12,797 nt of DNA from an uncultured Prevotella sp. (GTDB taxonomy: Bacteria > Bacteroidota > Bacteroidia > Bacteroidales > Bacteroidaceae): contig NZ_URNN01000102.1 in the NCBI RefSeq assembly GCF_900549175.1, positions 1 to 12,797 on the forward strand, read 5' to 3'. Shown here one piece after another: positions 7,110 through 12,540 of the stretch. The translations under genes were made by a program, and so were the position numbers. Below the pieces are notes generated by a model, which worked only from the letters and a program-made list of their open reading frames with translations, did no database searches and was not told the origin of the DNA. How positions within the stretch are numbered: position 1 is the stretch's first letter; every line of letters starts with the position of its first letter.

Positions 7110-7784
7110 CTAATTCTCCTTCTCCGCCAGTTTCAATCCCTTCTCGCTCAGATAATATCGCTGTTTGGGATGTCGGGGACTGTCGGGGTGCTCCATAAGT
7201 ACCAAACCTTGCTCGATTGCCGGAACCAACATCTTTTCTCTTACATATCTTCTACTGGAAATATTTGCAGCCTTTTGAATATCAAAAATTGAAAGATAAT
7301 TTCTGCCAATTAGAAGAAGCATTTTTTGAATGGTCTCATTAAGTAGACCACCAACTTGACCACTTACTTGACCACTTACTTGACCACTTACTTGACCACC
7401 AGCTTGATCACTAACTTGTTCACTAACTTGTTCACTAACTTGTTCACTTGCTTGATTACCTTTCTTAGACTTTGGATTCGCCACCTTCGGCCCAACAAAC
7501 CAGTAGCCATTTGCGACGCTACCAACAAACTTAAGTCGCTGCATACCAGCAACATGACGTTTAATAGTCCTTATTCCTCTACCTGATAATGATGCCAATT
7601 CATCGGTTGTCATTTTGGGGTGAACAGCCAATTGATATGCAATCCATTCGTCCAATTCCTCTCCTCGCAGTCCACCATGGGTGCCATTCTGAGTGCCATT
7701 TAGAGTGCCACTTTGAGGGACATGGGTGCCATTTTGGGTGCCATGAGTATCATTACGGGTATCACCATGAGTATCATTTATCAA
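7110..7784 (-). CDS. Winged-helix protein, apparent C-terminal part of a deleted AlbA_2/HATPase regulator
   Basis: The frame opens at a TTG (complement of 7782-7784) inside the end of the AlbA_2 ORF, in a different frame; no ATG precedes the domain. From that TTG it is 224 residues. Residues 1-40 are an N/T/H/G-rich repeat linker, 43-100 a winged helix (HPKMTTDELASLSGRGIRTIKRHV), 111-147 a repeated SEQV/SGQV linker, and 150-224 a second winged helix (SSRRYVREKMLVPAIEQGLV then HPKQRYYLSEKG). As I know the family, such helices and repeat linkers follow a HATPase_c_4 domain in AlbA_2 proteins. Here that central domain is absent. This is probably a pseudogene fragment, or a gene expressed poorly by re-initiation after the upstream stop. 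If made, it could bind DNA. Confidence is good for the domains and low for expression as a separate protein. Confidence 0.6.
   Translation of the reverse strand: MINDTHGDTRNDTHGTQNGTHVPQSGTLNGTQNGTHGGLRGEELDEWIAYQLAVHPKMTTDELASLSGRGIRTIKRHVAGMQRLKFVGSVANGYWFVGPKVANPKSKKGNQASEQVSEQVSEQVSDQAGGQVSGQVSGQVSGQVGGLLNETIQKMLLLIGRNYLSIFDIQKAANISSRRYVREKMLVPAIEQGLVLMEHPDSPRHPKQRYYLSEKGLKLAEKEN
7343..7458. repeat. 12-bp tandem repeat array inside the winged-helix ORF
   Basis: About nine units of the CTTGACCACTTA type run in register: three identical copies at 7355-7390, then variants such as CTTGACCACCAG (7391-7402), CTTGATCACTAA (7403-7414) and CTTGTTCACTAA (two copies at 7415-7438). On the minus strand they encode four-residue repeats SEQV, SDQA and SGQV. 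The 12-bp period keeps reading frame, so gain or loss of units would change linker length only. Confidence 0.9.
7681..7779. repeat. Second 12-bp tandem repeat array, at the N-terminal linker of the winged-helix ORF
   Basis: Units are GTGCCATTCTGA (7681-7692), GTGCCATTTAGA (7693-7704), GTGCCACTTTGA (7705-7716), a 9-bp unit (7717-7725), GTGCCATTTTGG (7726-7737), GTGCCATGAGTA (7738-7749), TCATTACGGGTA (7750-7761) and TCACCATGAGTA (7762-7773). A 14-bp copy, CCATGAGTATCATT, occurs at 7741-7754 and 7765-7778, exactly two units apart. They encode N/G-T-H/Q-type four-residue repeats. The array abuts the point where the AlbA_2 frame stops. Confidence 0.85.
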
Positions 7785-8205
7785 ACGAGGCGTTGCGTCC
7801 TCTCAGCACCAGACGCTTATGCTCGGTAGCGTCTGCCACCACCGATTCGTTGCCTATGCGCATGAAGGTTTCGAGCACTCCGTCACCCATATAATAAGGT
7901 GTGTCATCGCCCGGCAACACCTGCAATATCAGCAGATCCTTGCCCTCTTCACGCTCTATCTTCAACACTGTCTGAGGCACGGGGTCAATCCGTTCCTTCA
8001 CCTTCTGGCTGACAAACTCGGCATCGGCCTTGGCATCGGCAAGCCCCACTATCCGGTCATCGTCGCTCACGCCAAATATCAGACAGCCGCCAGTGCCATT
8101 GGCAAAGGCACTCACGCTCTTCAGCCAACTCTTCACCTTGCGGCGTTCCACCTCCTGTTTCTTGTCGTACTCAGTGGCTTCGCCAATGTATTTCTTGATG
8201 TCCAT
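7774..8205 (-). CDS. AlbA_2 (Schlafen-like) domain protein, N-terminal part only
   Basis: I start at the ATG at complement of 8203-8205 (MDIKKYIGEATEYDKK, 143 residues), which matches the usual family N-terminus; an ATG at 8265 would add 20 polar residues that look like leader sequence. The AlbA_2 fold is complete: KSVSAFANGTGGCLIFGVSDD (about 29-49), IDPVPQTVLKIER, LILQVLPGDDTPYYMGDG and FMRIGNESVVADATEHKRLVLRGRN. Family members continue with a HATPase_c_4 region of roughly 250 residues and then winged helices. Here the frame ends four residues after GRNAS with TGA, at 7774-7776. The last 11 bp overlap the winged-helix ORF, in a different frame. I read this as the surviving 5' end of an internally deleted regulator. 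A freestanding AlbA_2 protein binding nucleic acid remains possible. A 6-bp hairpin, CGTCTG/CAGACG with a 3-nt loop (8231-8245), lies just before the start. Confidence 0.7.
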   Translation of the reverse strand: MDIKKYIGEATEYDKKQEVERRKVKSWLKSVSAFANGTGGCLIFGVSDDDRIVGLADAKADAEFVSQKVKERIDPVPQTVLKIEREEGKDLLILQVLPGDDTPYYMGDGVLETFMRIGNESVVADATEHKRLVLRGRNASFDK

Positions 8206-8289
8206 CGTTTCTATTGTCTTATTGTTTGCCCGTCTGTTGCAGACGTTGGTCTTCTGATCCTCCATCCATATAATCCTACAGTCTCTTGA

Positions 8290-8325
8290 ATTTCTGCACC
8301 AAGGTTGTTGCAGTTTTGCAGAAAT
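8290..8325. repeat. Inverted repeat 1 of the intergenic palindrome cluster
   Basis: Perfect 9-bp arms, ATTTCTGCA (8290-8298) and TGCAGAAAT (8317-8325), are separated by 18 nt. This lies 85 bp upstream of the chosen AlbA_2 start, on the leader side. There is no T-run on either side, so it is not a terminator. It could be a regulator site or part of a repeated extragenic element. Confidence 0.6.
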
Positions 8326-8350
8326 AGGGATGTCGGTATTTTGTAAAGTA

Positions 8351-8394
8351 GGTGTATCAAAATGGCTGCATGTTGCACCTTATTTTGATACACC
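8351..8394. repeat. Inverted repeat 2 of the intergenic palindrome cluster
   Basis: Perfect 13-bp arms, GGTGTATCAAAAT (8351-8363) and ATTTTGATACACC (8382-8394), are present. The 18-nt centre can pair further (TGCA-TGT-TGCA flanked by GG and CC, with one bulged C), giving a stem of about 19 pairs. There is no U-run on either side. It shares TGTATC and GTTGCA words with the neighbouring terminator hairpin. Confidence 0.75.
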
Positions 8395-8403
8395 CTCTTC
8401 ATT

Positions 8404-8438
8404 AAAAAGGGTTGCATCAAAAACGATACAACCCTTTT
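8404..8438 (-). terminator. Intrinsic terminator of the etfBA-acyl-CoA dehydrogenase operon
   Basis: The arms at 8405-8418 and 8425-8438 are 14 bp long with one mismatch (AAAAGGGTTGCATC against GATACAACCCTTTT), with a 6-nt loop. On the minus strand the stem ends in TTTTT (complement of 8404-8408). It lies 23 bp after the stop codon of the acyl-CoA dehydrogenase gene. Confidence 0.85.
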
Positions 8439-8461
8439 ATTATTAAATGTCAATTCAATTT

Positions 8462-10195
8462 TTATGCCTCTTCTCCGGCCTCTTTCTCCTGAGCCTTGTA
8501 GAACTCGATGTCCTCTTCGCGGAAGTTCTTGATGAAGCTGTAGTGGGCGTTCACCTCGGCTTCGGCGTGACGCACGTATACGTTGGCGCTCTTGGTGAAG
8601 AGCTCCGGAGCGCGTGTGGCGTCGTCGAGGATGAGCAGCGACATGATGATGTCGGCAGTCATTTCGTAGAGGCGGCGTGCGAGGAAGTCCTGAACACACT
8701 GGTTGCCGGCTTCCTTGACGGAGTTGATGGCATCCTCCAGTTTCCCGACGAGAGCTGCGGTGCGGTCTTTCAGTGCCTGAAGTTCGGGGGCTACAGCCTG
8801 CTCGAGCATCTCCTTGATGATGGAGAGGTAGGTGCCGTTGGTGACGTAGCGTATGGCGGCCACCACCTGCAGCTGTGTCGTACCCTCATAGATGGAGAAG
8901 ATGCGGGCGTCGCGGTAGAGACGCTGGCTCTTGTACTCCATGATGAAGCCCGAACCGCCGTGAACCGAAATGGCATCGTAGGCGTTCTGGTTGGCATATT
9001 CCGAGTTCATACCCTTGGCCAGCGGCGTGAAGGCATCGGCCAGACGGGTGTACTTCTTCAACTCGGCACGCTCCTCGGGAGTGAGCTTGCGGTCGCGGGC
9101 GATGTCCTCGAGACACTTGTAGATGTCGACATAGCGGGCTGTCTGATAGAGCAGCGAGCGGCCTGCGTCAAGCTTTGCCTTCATGCGTGACAGCATGTCG
9201 TATACGGCGGGGAAGTTGATAATCTTCTCGCCGAACTGTGCGCGCTCCTTGGCGTAGGCCAATGCCTCGTTGTAAGCCTCCTGCTCCACGCCCACCGACT
9301 GTGCGGCGATGCCCAGACGGGCACCGTTCATCAGCGCCATCACATATTTTATAAGTCCCAGGCGGGTGCTTCCGCAGAGTTCGGCCTTGGCGTTCTTGTA
9401 TGTCAGCTCGCAAGTGGGTGAACCGTGAATACCGAGCTTGTGCTCAATATGGCGCACGTCAACGCCGCCGTCGCGCTTGTCGTAGATGAACATCGACAGT
9501 CCGCGGCCGTCGTGAGTGCCCTCCTCCGAGCGTGCCAGCACGAGGTGTATGTCAGAATCGCCGTTGGTGATGAAACGCTTCACGCCGTTCAGACGCCAGC
9601 AGTCGTTCTCCTTGTCGTATGTGGCCTTTAGCATCACGCGCTGCAGGTCGCTGCCGGCATCGGGCTCGGTAAGGTCCATTGACATCGTTTCGCCGGCGCA
9701 GATGCGCGGGATGTACTTCTGGCGCTGCTCCTCGCTGCCGAACTCATACAGAGTGTCGATACAGCTCTGCAGGCTCCATACGTTCTGGAAACCGGCGTCG
9801 GCTGCGGCTATCAGCTCGCTGAGCATGGAGAACGTGGTGTTGGGCAGGTTGAGGCCGCCGTAACGGCGTGGCATGGAGATGCCCCATAGACCGGCCTTGC
9901 GCGTAACGTCGAGGTTCTCGTAAGTTTTCGATGCGTAAATCATGCGGCCGTTCTCGAGGTGCGGACCTTCGAGGTCTACATCCTCAGAGTTGGGTGCTAT
10001 GACATTGGCGCACACGTCGCCCGTTATCTCCAATATCTGCTTGTAGTTTTCGATGGCGTCCTCGTAGTCAACGGGAGCGTCGGGATGCTCTGCTGCATCA
10101 GCGTAGTTCTTCTCTCTCAAATCCACAACTCTCTTCATCAGAGGATGATGAAGGTGAAATTCGAGTTCCGGATGGTCGCTATAATAATTTGCCAT
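8462..10195 (-). CDS. Acyl-CoA dehydrogenase, long form with C-terminal extension
   Basis: FAD enzyme interconverting acyl-CoA and 2-enoyl-CoA, with electrons passed to or from the ETF encoded just upstream. The 577-residue product has an N-terminal extension (1-60), helical domain, LTEPDAGSD (175-183) in the flavin-binding beta domain, YAKERAQFGEKI (314-325), HGGSGF (412-417) and SIYEGTTQLQ (434-443), with Glu437 at the position of the catalytic base of classical family members. Residues about 445-577 form a helical C-terminal domain of the Acyl-CoA_dh_C type, so it is longer than butyryl-CoA dehydrogenase (about 380) and closer in layout to DmdC-like enzymes. The ATG at complement of 10193-10195 comes 4 bp after the etfA stop, so translation is likely coupled. 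The acyl substrate cannot be told from sequence; short or branched acyl-CoA is plausible. A strong terminator follows. Confidence 0.95.
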   Translation of the reverse strand: MANYYSDHPELEFHLHHPLMKRVVDLREKNYADAAEHPDAPVDYEDAIENYKQILEITGDVCANVIAPNSEDVDLEGPHLENGRMIYASKTYENLDVTRKAGLWGISMPRRYGGLNLPNTTFSMLSELIAAADAGFQNVWSLQSCIDTLYEFGSEEQRQKYIPRICAGETMSMDLTEPDAGSDLQRVMLKATYDKENDCWRLNGVKRFITNGDSDIHLVLARSEEGTHDGRGLSMFIYDKRDGGVDVRHIEHKLGIHGSPTCELTYKNAKAELCGSTRLGLIKYVMALMNGARLGIAAQSVGVEQEAYNEALAYAKERAQFGEKIINFPAVYDMLSRMKAKLDAGRSLLYQTARYVDIYKCLEDIARDRKLTPEERAELKKYTRLADAFTPLAKGMNSEYANQNAYDAISVHGGSGFIMEYKSQRLYRDARIFSIYEGTTQLQVVAAIRYVTNGTYLSIIKEMLEQAVAPELQALKDRTAALVGKLEDAINSVKEAGNQCVQDFLARRLYEMTADIIMSLLILDDATRAPELFTKSANVYVRHAEAEVNAHYSFIKNFREEDIEFYKAQEKEAGEEA

Positions 10196-10199
10196 GGCT

Positions 10200-11222
10200 C
10201 TATTTACTGTTCTGCTTATAATACTTAATCAATTTCGGCACCACATCTTCCACCGTGCCCACGATGACGTAGTCGGCAATCTTGTTGATGGGAGCCTCGG
10301 GGTCGCTGTTCACTGAGATGATGATGCCCGAATCCTGCATACCGGCGATGTGCTGTATCTGTCCGCTGATGCCGCAGGCGATGTACACTTTCGGATGTAC
10401 CGTAACACCCGTCTGGCCAATCTGGCGGTCGTGGTCAACCCAACCGGCATCTACGGCAGCGCGGCTTGCGCCAACCTCTCCATGCAGTTCCTTGGCCAGC
10501 TTGAACAGCAGGTCGAAGCCTTCTTTTGAGCCGACACCGTAACCTCCGGCAACGACGATGGGCGCACCTTTCAGGTTGTGCTTGGCCTCTTCCACCTGAC
10601 GGTCTATCACCTTTACTATATATGCCTCCTCGCTTACATACTTCGACACTTCGGGATAAACCACCTCCTTGCGGCTCTCGCCCTCGTAAACGGCTTTCTG
10701 CATCACGCCCGAGCGTACGGTGGCCATCTGCGGACGGTGGTCGGGGTTGACGATGGTGGCCACGATGTTACCGCCGAAAGCGGGACGAATCTGGTAGAGC
10801 AGACCTTCATAGTGCTTGCCGGATTTCTTGTCGTCGTAGTCGCCTATTTCCAGTTGGGTGCAGTCGGCGGTCAGTCCGCTTGTCAGCGATGACGACACGC
10901 GCGGTCCTAGGTCGCGGCCGATGACGGTTGCTCCCATCAGACAGATTTGCGGTTGCTCTTCCTTGAAGAGGTTTACGAGAATGTCGGTGTGTGGGGCCGA
11001 TGTGTAGGGGAACAGGCCGTCGCCGTCGAAGACGAACAGCTTGTCGACGCCGTAAGGCAATATCTGCTCTTCCACCGCACCTTTGATGCCTGTTCCGGCA
11101 ACGATGGCGTGCAGCTCCACGCCCAGTTCATTGGCCAGCTTGCGGCCTTTGGTGAGCAACTCCTGTGATACTTCCTGTATCCGGGTGCCTTCTATTTCGC
11201 AATATACAAAAACGTTGTTCAT
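10200..11222 (-). CDS. etfA: Electron transfer flavoprotein subunit alpha
   Basis: Alpha subunit of the heterodimeric cytosolic ETF, carrying the conserved FAD. The 340-residue product has an N-terminal alpha/beta domain (1-205; MGATVIGRDLGPRVSSSL at 96-113 and FGGNIVATIVNPDHRPQMATVR at 149-170) and a C-terminal FAD domain: IVVAGGYGVGS (222-232), GASRAAVDAGW (251-261), IGQTGVTVHP (268-277), ACGISGQIQHIAGM (282-295) and ISVNSDPEAPI (302-312). Length is normal for the non-mitochondrial type. ATG (complement of 11220-11222) is preceded by AAGGAAAAATAAT, an A-rich site containing AAGGA. It lies 22 bp after the etfB stop and 4 bp before the acyl-CoA dehydrogenase start, so the three are almost surely co-transcribed. 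Confidence 0.97.
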   Translation of the reverse strand: MNNVFVYCEIEGTRIQEVSQELLTKGRKLANELGVELHAIVAGTGIKGAVEEQILPYGVDKLFVFDGDGLFPYTSAPHTDILVNLFKEEQPQICLMGATVIGRDLGPRVSSSLTSGLTADCTQLEIGDYDDKKSGKHYEGLLYQIRPAFGGNIVATIVNPDHRPQMATVRSGVMQKAVYEGESRKEVVYPEVSKYVSEEAYIVKVIDRQVEEAKHNLKGAPIVVAGGYGVGSKEGFDLLFKLAKELHGEVGASRAAVDAGWVDHDRQIGQTGVTVHPKVYIACGISGQIQHIAGMQDSGIIISVNSDPEAPINKIADYVIVGTVEDVVPKLIKYYKQNSK

Positions 11223-11244
11223 ATTATTTTTCCTTGTTCAGGAC

Positions 11245-12114
11245 TTATCCAATGATTTTCTCTTCAAGTAACTCCTTTATCATACCCTCCACGTCAGAGT
11301 CGCTGCCCGTCAGGGTCTTGCTCTCCTTGGCCTGGAATACGATGTTCTGCACTGCCTTCACCTTTGTAGGCGAACCGCTCAGACCGCACTGCTGCGGGTC
11401 GCCGTCAACATCGGCCACCGACCACTGTGTCAGCGTCAGATACGGACGCTCCTCGTACAGTTCCTTATAAGGCATGTCGGGTGTGCACTCCAGCGGAGCC
11501 TTGGCACGCTTGTACTTCATCAGCAGTTTGGCATTGCACGGACGGCAGGGGGCGGCACTGCCGTTGACTGTGATTACGATGGGCATGGGGGCCACCACCG
11601 TCTCCACACCACCGTCGATATGGCGGCGTATGGTCAGCTTGCCGTCTTCGCACTTCAATATCTCTTCGGCGTATGTCACCTGCGACAGACCGAGCTTCTG
11701 GGCCACCTGCGGACCCACCTGGGCGGTATCGCCGTCGATGGCCTGACGTCCTCCTATGACAACGTCAACATTGCCAATCTTCTCAATGGCAGTAGCCAGT
11801 GCATACGATGTGGCCAGTGTGTCGGCACCGGCAAAGAGACGGTCGGTCAGCAGCCAGCCTGTGTCGGCACCGCGATAGAGTCCCTGGCGTATAACTTCGG
11901 CTGCACGGGGAGGACCCATCGTCAGTATGCCGACGGTTGAACCGGGGTTCTGCTCCTTCAGTCGCAGAGCCTGCTCAAGGGCATTTAGATCTTCGGGATT
12001 GAAGATTGCGGGCAGGGCGGCACGGTTTACGGTGCCTTCGGCCGTCATGGCATCTTTGCCCACATTTCTTGTGTCAGGTACTTGTTTGGCAAGTACAACG
12101 ATTTTCAAACTCAT
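11245..12114 (-). CDS. etfB: Electron transfer flavoprotein subunit beta, bifurcating-type motif
   Basis: Beta subunit of the ETF; it binds AMP in simple ETFs and a second FAD in bifurcating ones. The 289-residue product shows LAKQVPD (8-14), FNPEDLNALEQALRLKE (38-54), ILTMGPP (63-69), GADTLATSYALA (97-108) and GRQAIDGDTAQVGP (122-135). In human-type ETF the last block reads roughly KQAIDDDCNQTGQ; the DGDTAQVGP form is, from memory, the one seen in EtfB of electron-bifurcating systems. The C-terminal arm (about 230-289) is longer than in the short AMP-type subunits. ATG at complement of 12112-12114. First gene of the operon, with its own promoter at 12216-12247 and a leader of about 95 nt. 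In an anaerobe, pairing with an acyl-CoA dehydrogenase suggests coupling of NADH, ferredoxin and enoyl-CoA; this is an inference. Confidence 0.96.
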   Translation of the reverse strand: MSLKIVVLAKQVPDTRNVGKDAMTAEGTVNRAALPAIFNPEDLNALEQALRLKEQNPGSTVGILTMGPPRAAEVIRQGLYRGADTGWLLTDRLFAGADTLATSYALATAIEKIGNVDVVIGGRQAIDGDTAQVGPQVAQKLGLSQVTYAEEILKCEDGKLTIRRHIDGGVETVVAPMPIVITVNGSAAPCRPCNAKLLMKYKRAKAPLECTPDMPYKELYEERPYLTLTQWSVADVDGDPQQCGLSGSPTKVKAVQNIVFQAKESKTLTGSDSDVEGMIKELLEEKIIG

Positions 12115-12215
12115 AAATTTATTTTAGTTATTTGTATAAACCTGATTTACAGTCTGTCATCAAGGCTGTTTCTTTATTCGTACTGATAACGGTTGTTAAA
12201 GAGCGTATATCTTTG

Positions 12216-12247
12216 CAAAAGTAGTCTTTTTTTTGTTGTTCTGCAAA
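12216..12247 (-). promoter_or_regulatory. Promoter of the etfB-etfA-acyl-CoA dehydrogenase operon
   Basis: On the minus strand TTTG (complement of 12244-12247) is followed by exactly 20 nt and then TACTTTTG (complement of 12216-12223), a full match to the Bacteroidetes TTTG / TAnnTTTG promoter. The predicted start is near 12208, leaving a leader of roughly 95 nt before the etfB ATG. I saw no convincing riboswitch or terminator fold in that leader. A plus-strand TATCTTTG abuts the -7 box (see findings). Confidence 0.85.
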
Positions 12248-12435
12248 AAAAATCATATTAAAATTGCACATCTTGCGCCCAAACGTGCGTCTTTTGGGGT
12301 AAACGGGGATTGAATGGATGAAAGATTGGGAATATTGACTAAGTTGGGCATCTGCCGGAAATAAATCTGCATATCTGATATATATATTAAAAGAAATGTA
12401 TGTTCATTTGGTTTTTTGACAGGTACTTGGATTGG
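12248..12435. other. Non-coding spacer between the short-RNA cassette and the etf promoter
   Basis: No gene is supported here. An 83-residue minus frame crosses it, but it overlaps the RNA cassette and has no recognisable domain. A small inverted repeat, CCCAAA (12278-12283) and TTTGGG (12293-12298), with an inner ACG/CGT, is present. The rest is AT-rich sequence. Confidence 0.5.
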
Positions 12436-12465
12436 AAAAATAAAAAAGGGTCTCCGCTGAGACCC
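12436..12465 (-). terminator. Terminator hairpin of the short RNA
   Basis: Perfect 7-bp arms, GGGTCTC (12448-12454) and GAGACCC (12459-12465), with a 4-nt loop. On the minus strand they are followed by TTTTTT (complement of 12442-12447), one A, then five more T. This is a textbook intrinsic terminator. Confidence 0.88.
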
Positions 12466-12503
12466 AACCTTTGTTAACCTTAAATCTAATACTATGAAAA
12501 ACA
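12436..12503 (-). ncRNA. Predicted short RNA ending in an intrinsic terminator
   Basis: A complete promoter (12509-12540) and a complete terminator (12436-12465) lie about 40 nt apart on the minus strand, enclosing no usable reading frame. The expected transcript is about 65-70 nt, with a U-rich 5' part, then the words AGAUUUAAGGUUAAC and AAAGGUUGGG, and a 3' hairpin with a U6 tail. I recall near-identical promoter/leader/hairpin cassettes recurring in Bacteroides and Prevotella spacers, with the 3' hairpin varying, which would fit a family of small RNAs or attenuated leaders; I cannot verify this here. If the terminator leaks, it would be the distal leader of etfB, whose ATG lies about 320 bp downstream. 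Confidence 0.7.
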
Positions 12504-12508
12504 CGATG

Positions 12509-12540
12509 CAAAGATAAGCATATTTTTTATAAAATACAAT
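12509..12540 (-). promoter_or_regulatory. Promoter of the short RNA
   Basis: On the minus strand TATCTTTG (complement of 12509-12516) matches TAnnTTTG exactly, and ATTG (complement of 12537-12540) lies 20 nt upstream, three of four matches to the -33 TTTG. The spacing is the same as in the etf promoter. The predicted start is near 12503. Confidence 0.8.

Noticed and set aside
7343..7458. Possible CRISPR array
   Set aside because: Units are 12 bp with no spacers and are translated in frame; no cas genes are present.
8206..8265. ATG at 8265 as the AlbA_2 gene start
   Set aside because: The added 20 residues are polar, contain the 8231-8245 hairpin and do not match the usual MDIKxYIGEATEYDKK start of the family; not fully excluded.
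8447..9190. 247-residue plus-strand frame
   Set aside because: Antisense to the acyl-CoA dehydrogenase gene; its repeated VGV/LVL pattern mirrors the codon use of the true gene.
12253..12504. 83-residue minus-strand frame
   Set aside because: It crosses the short-RNA terminator hairpin and promoter region, has no domain, and no start signal suits it.
12494..12517. Tiny plus-strand ORF MKNTMQR resembling a leader peptide
   Set aside because: It is the complement of the short-RNA promoter -7 box and 5' end; there is no plus-strand gene after it to control.
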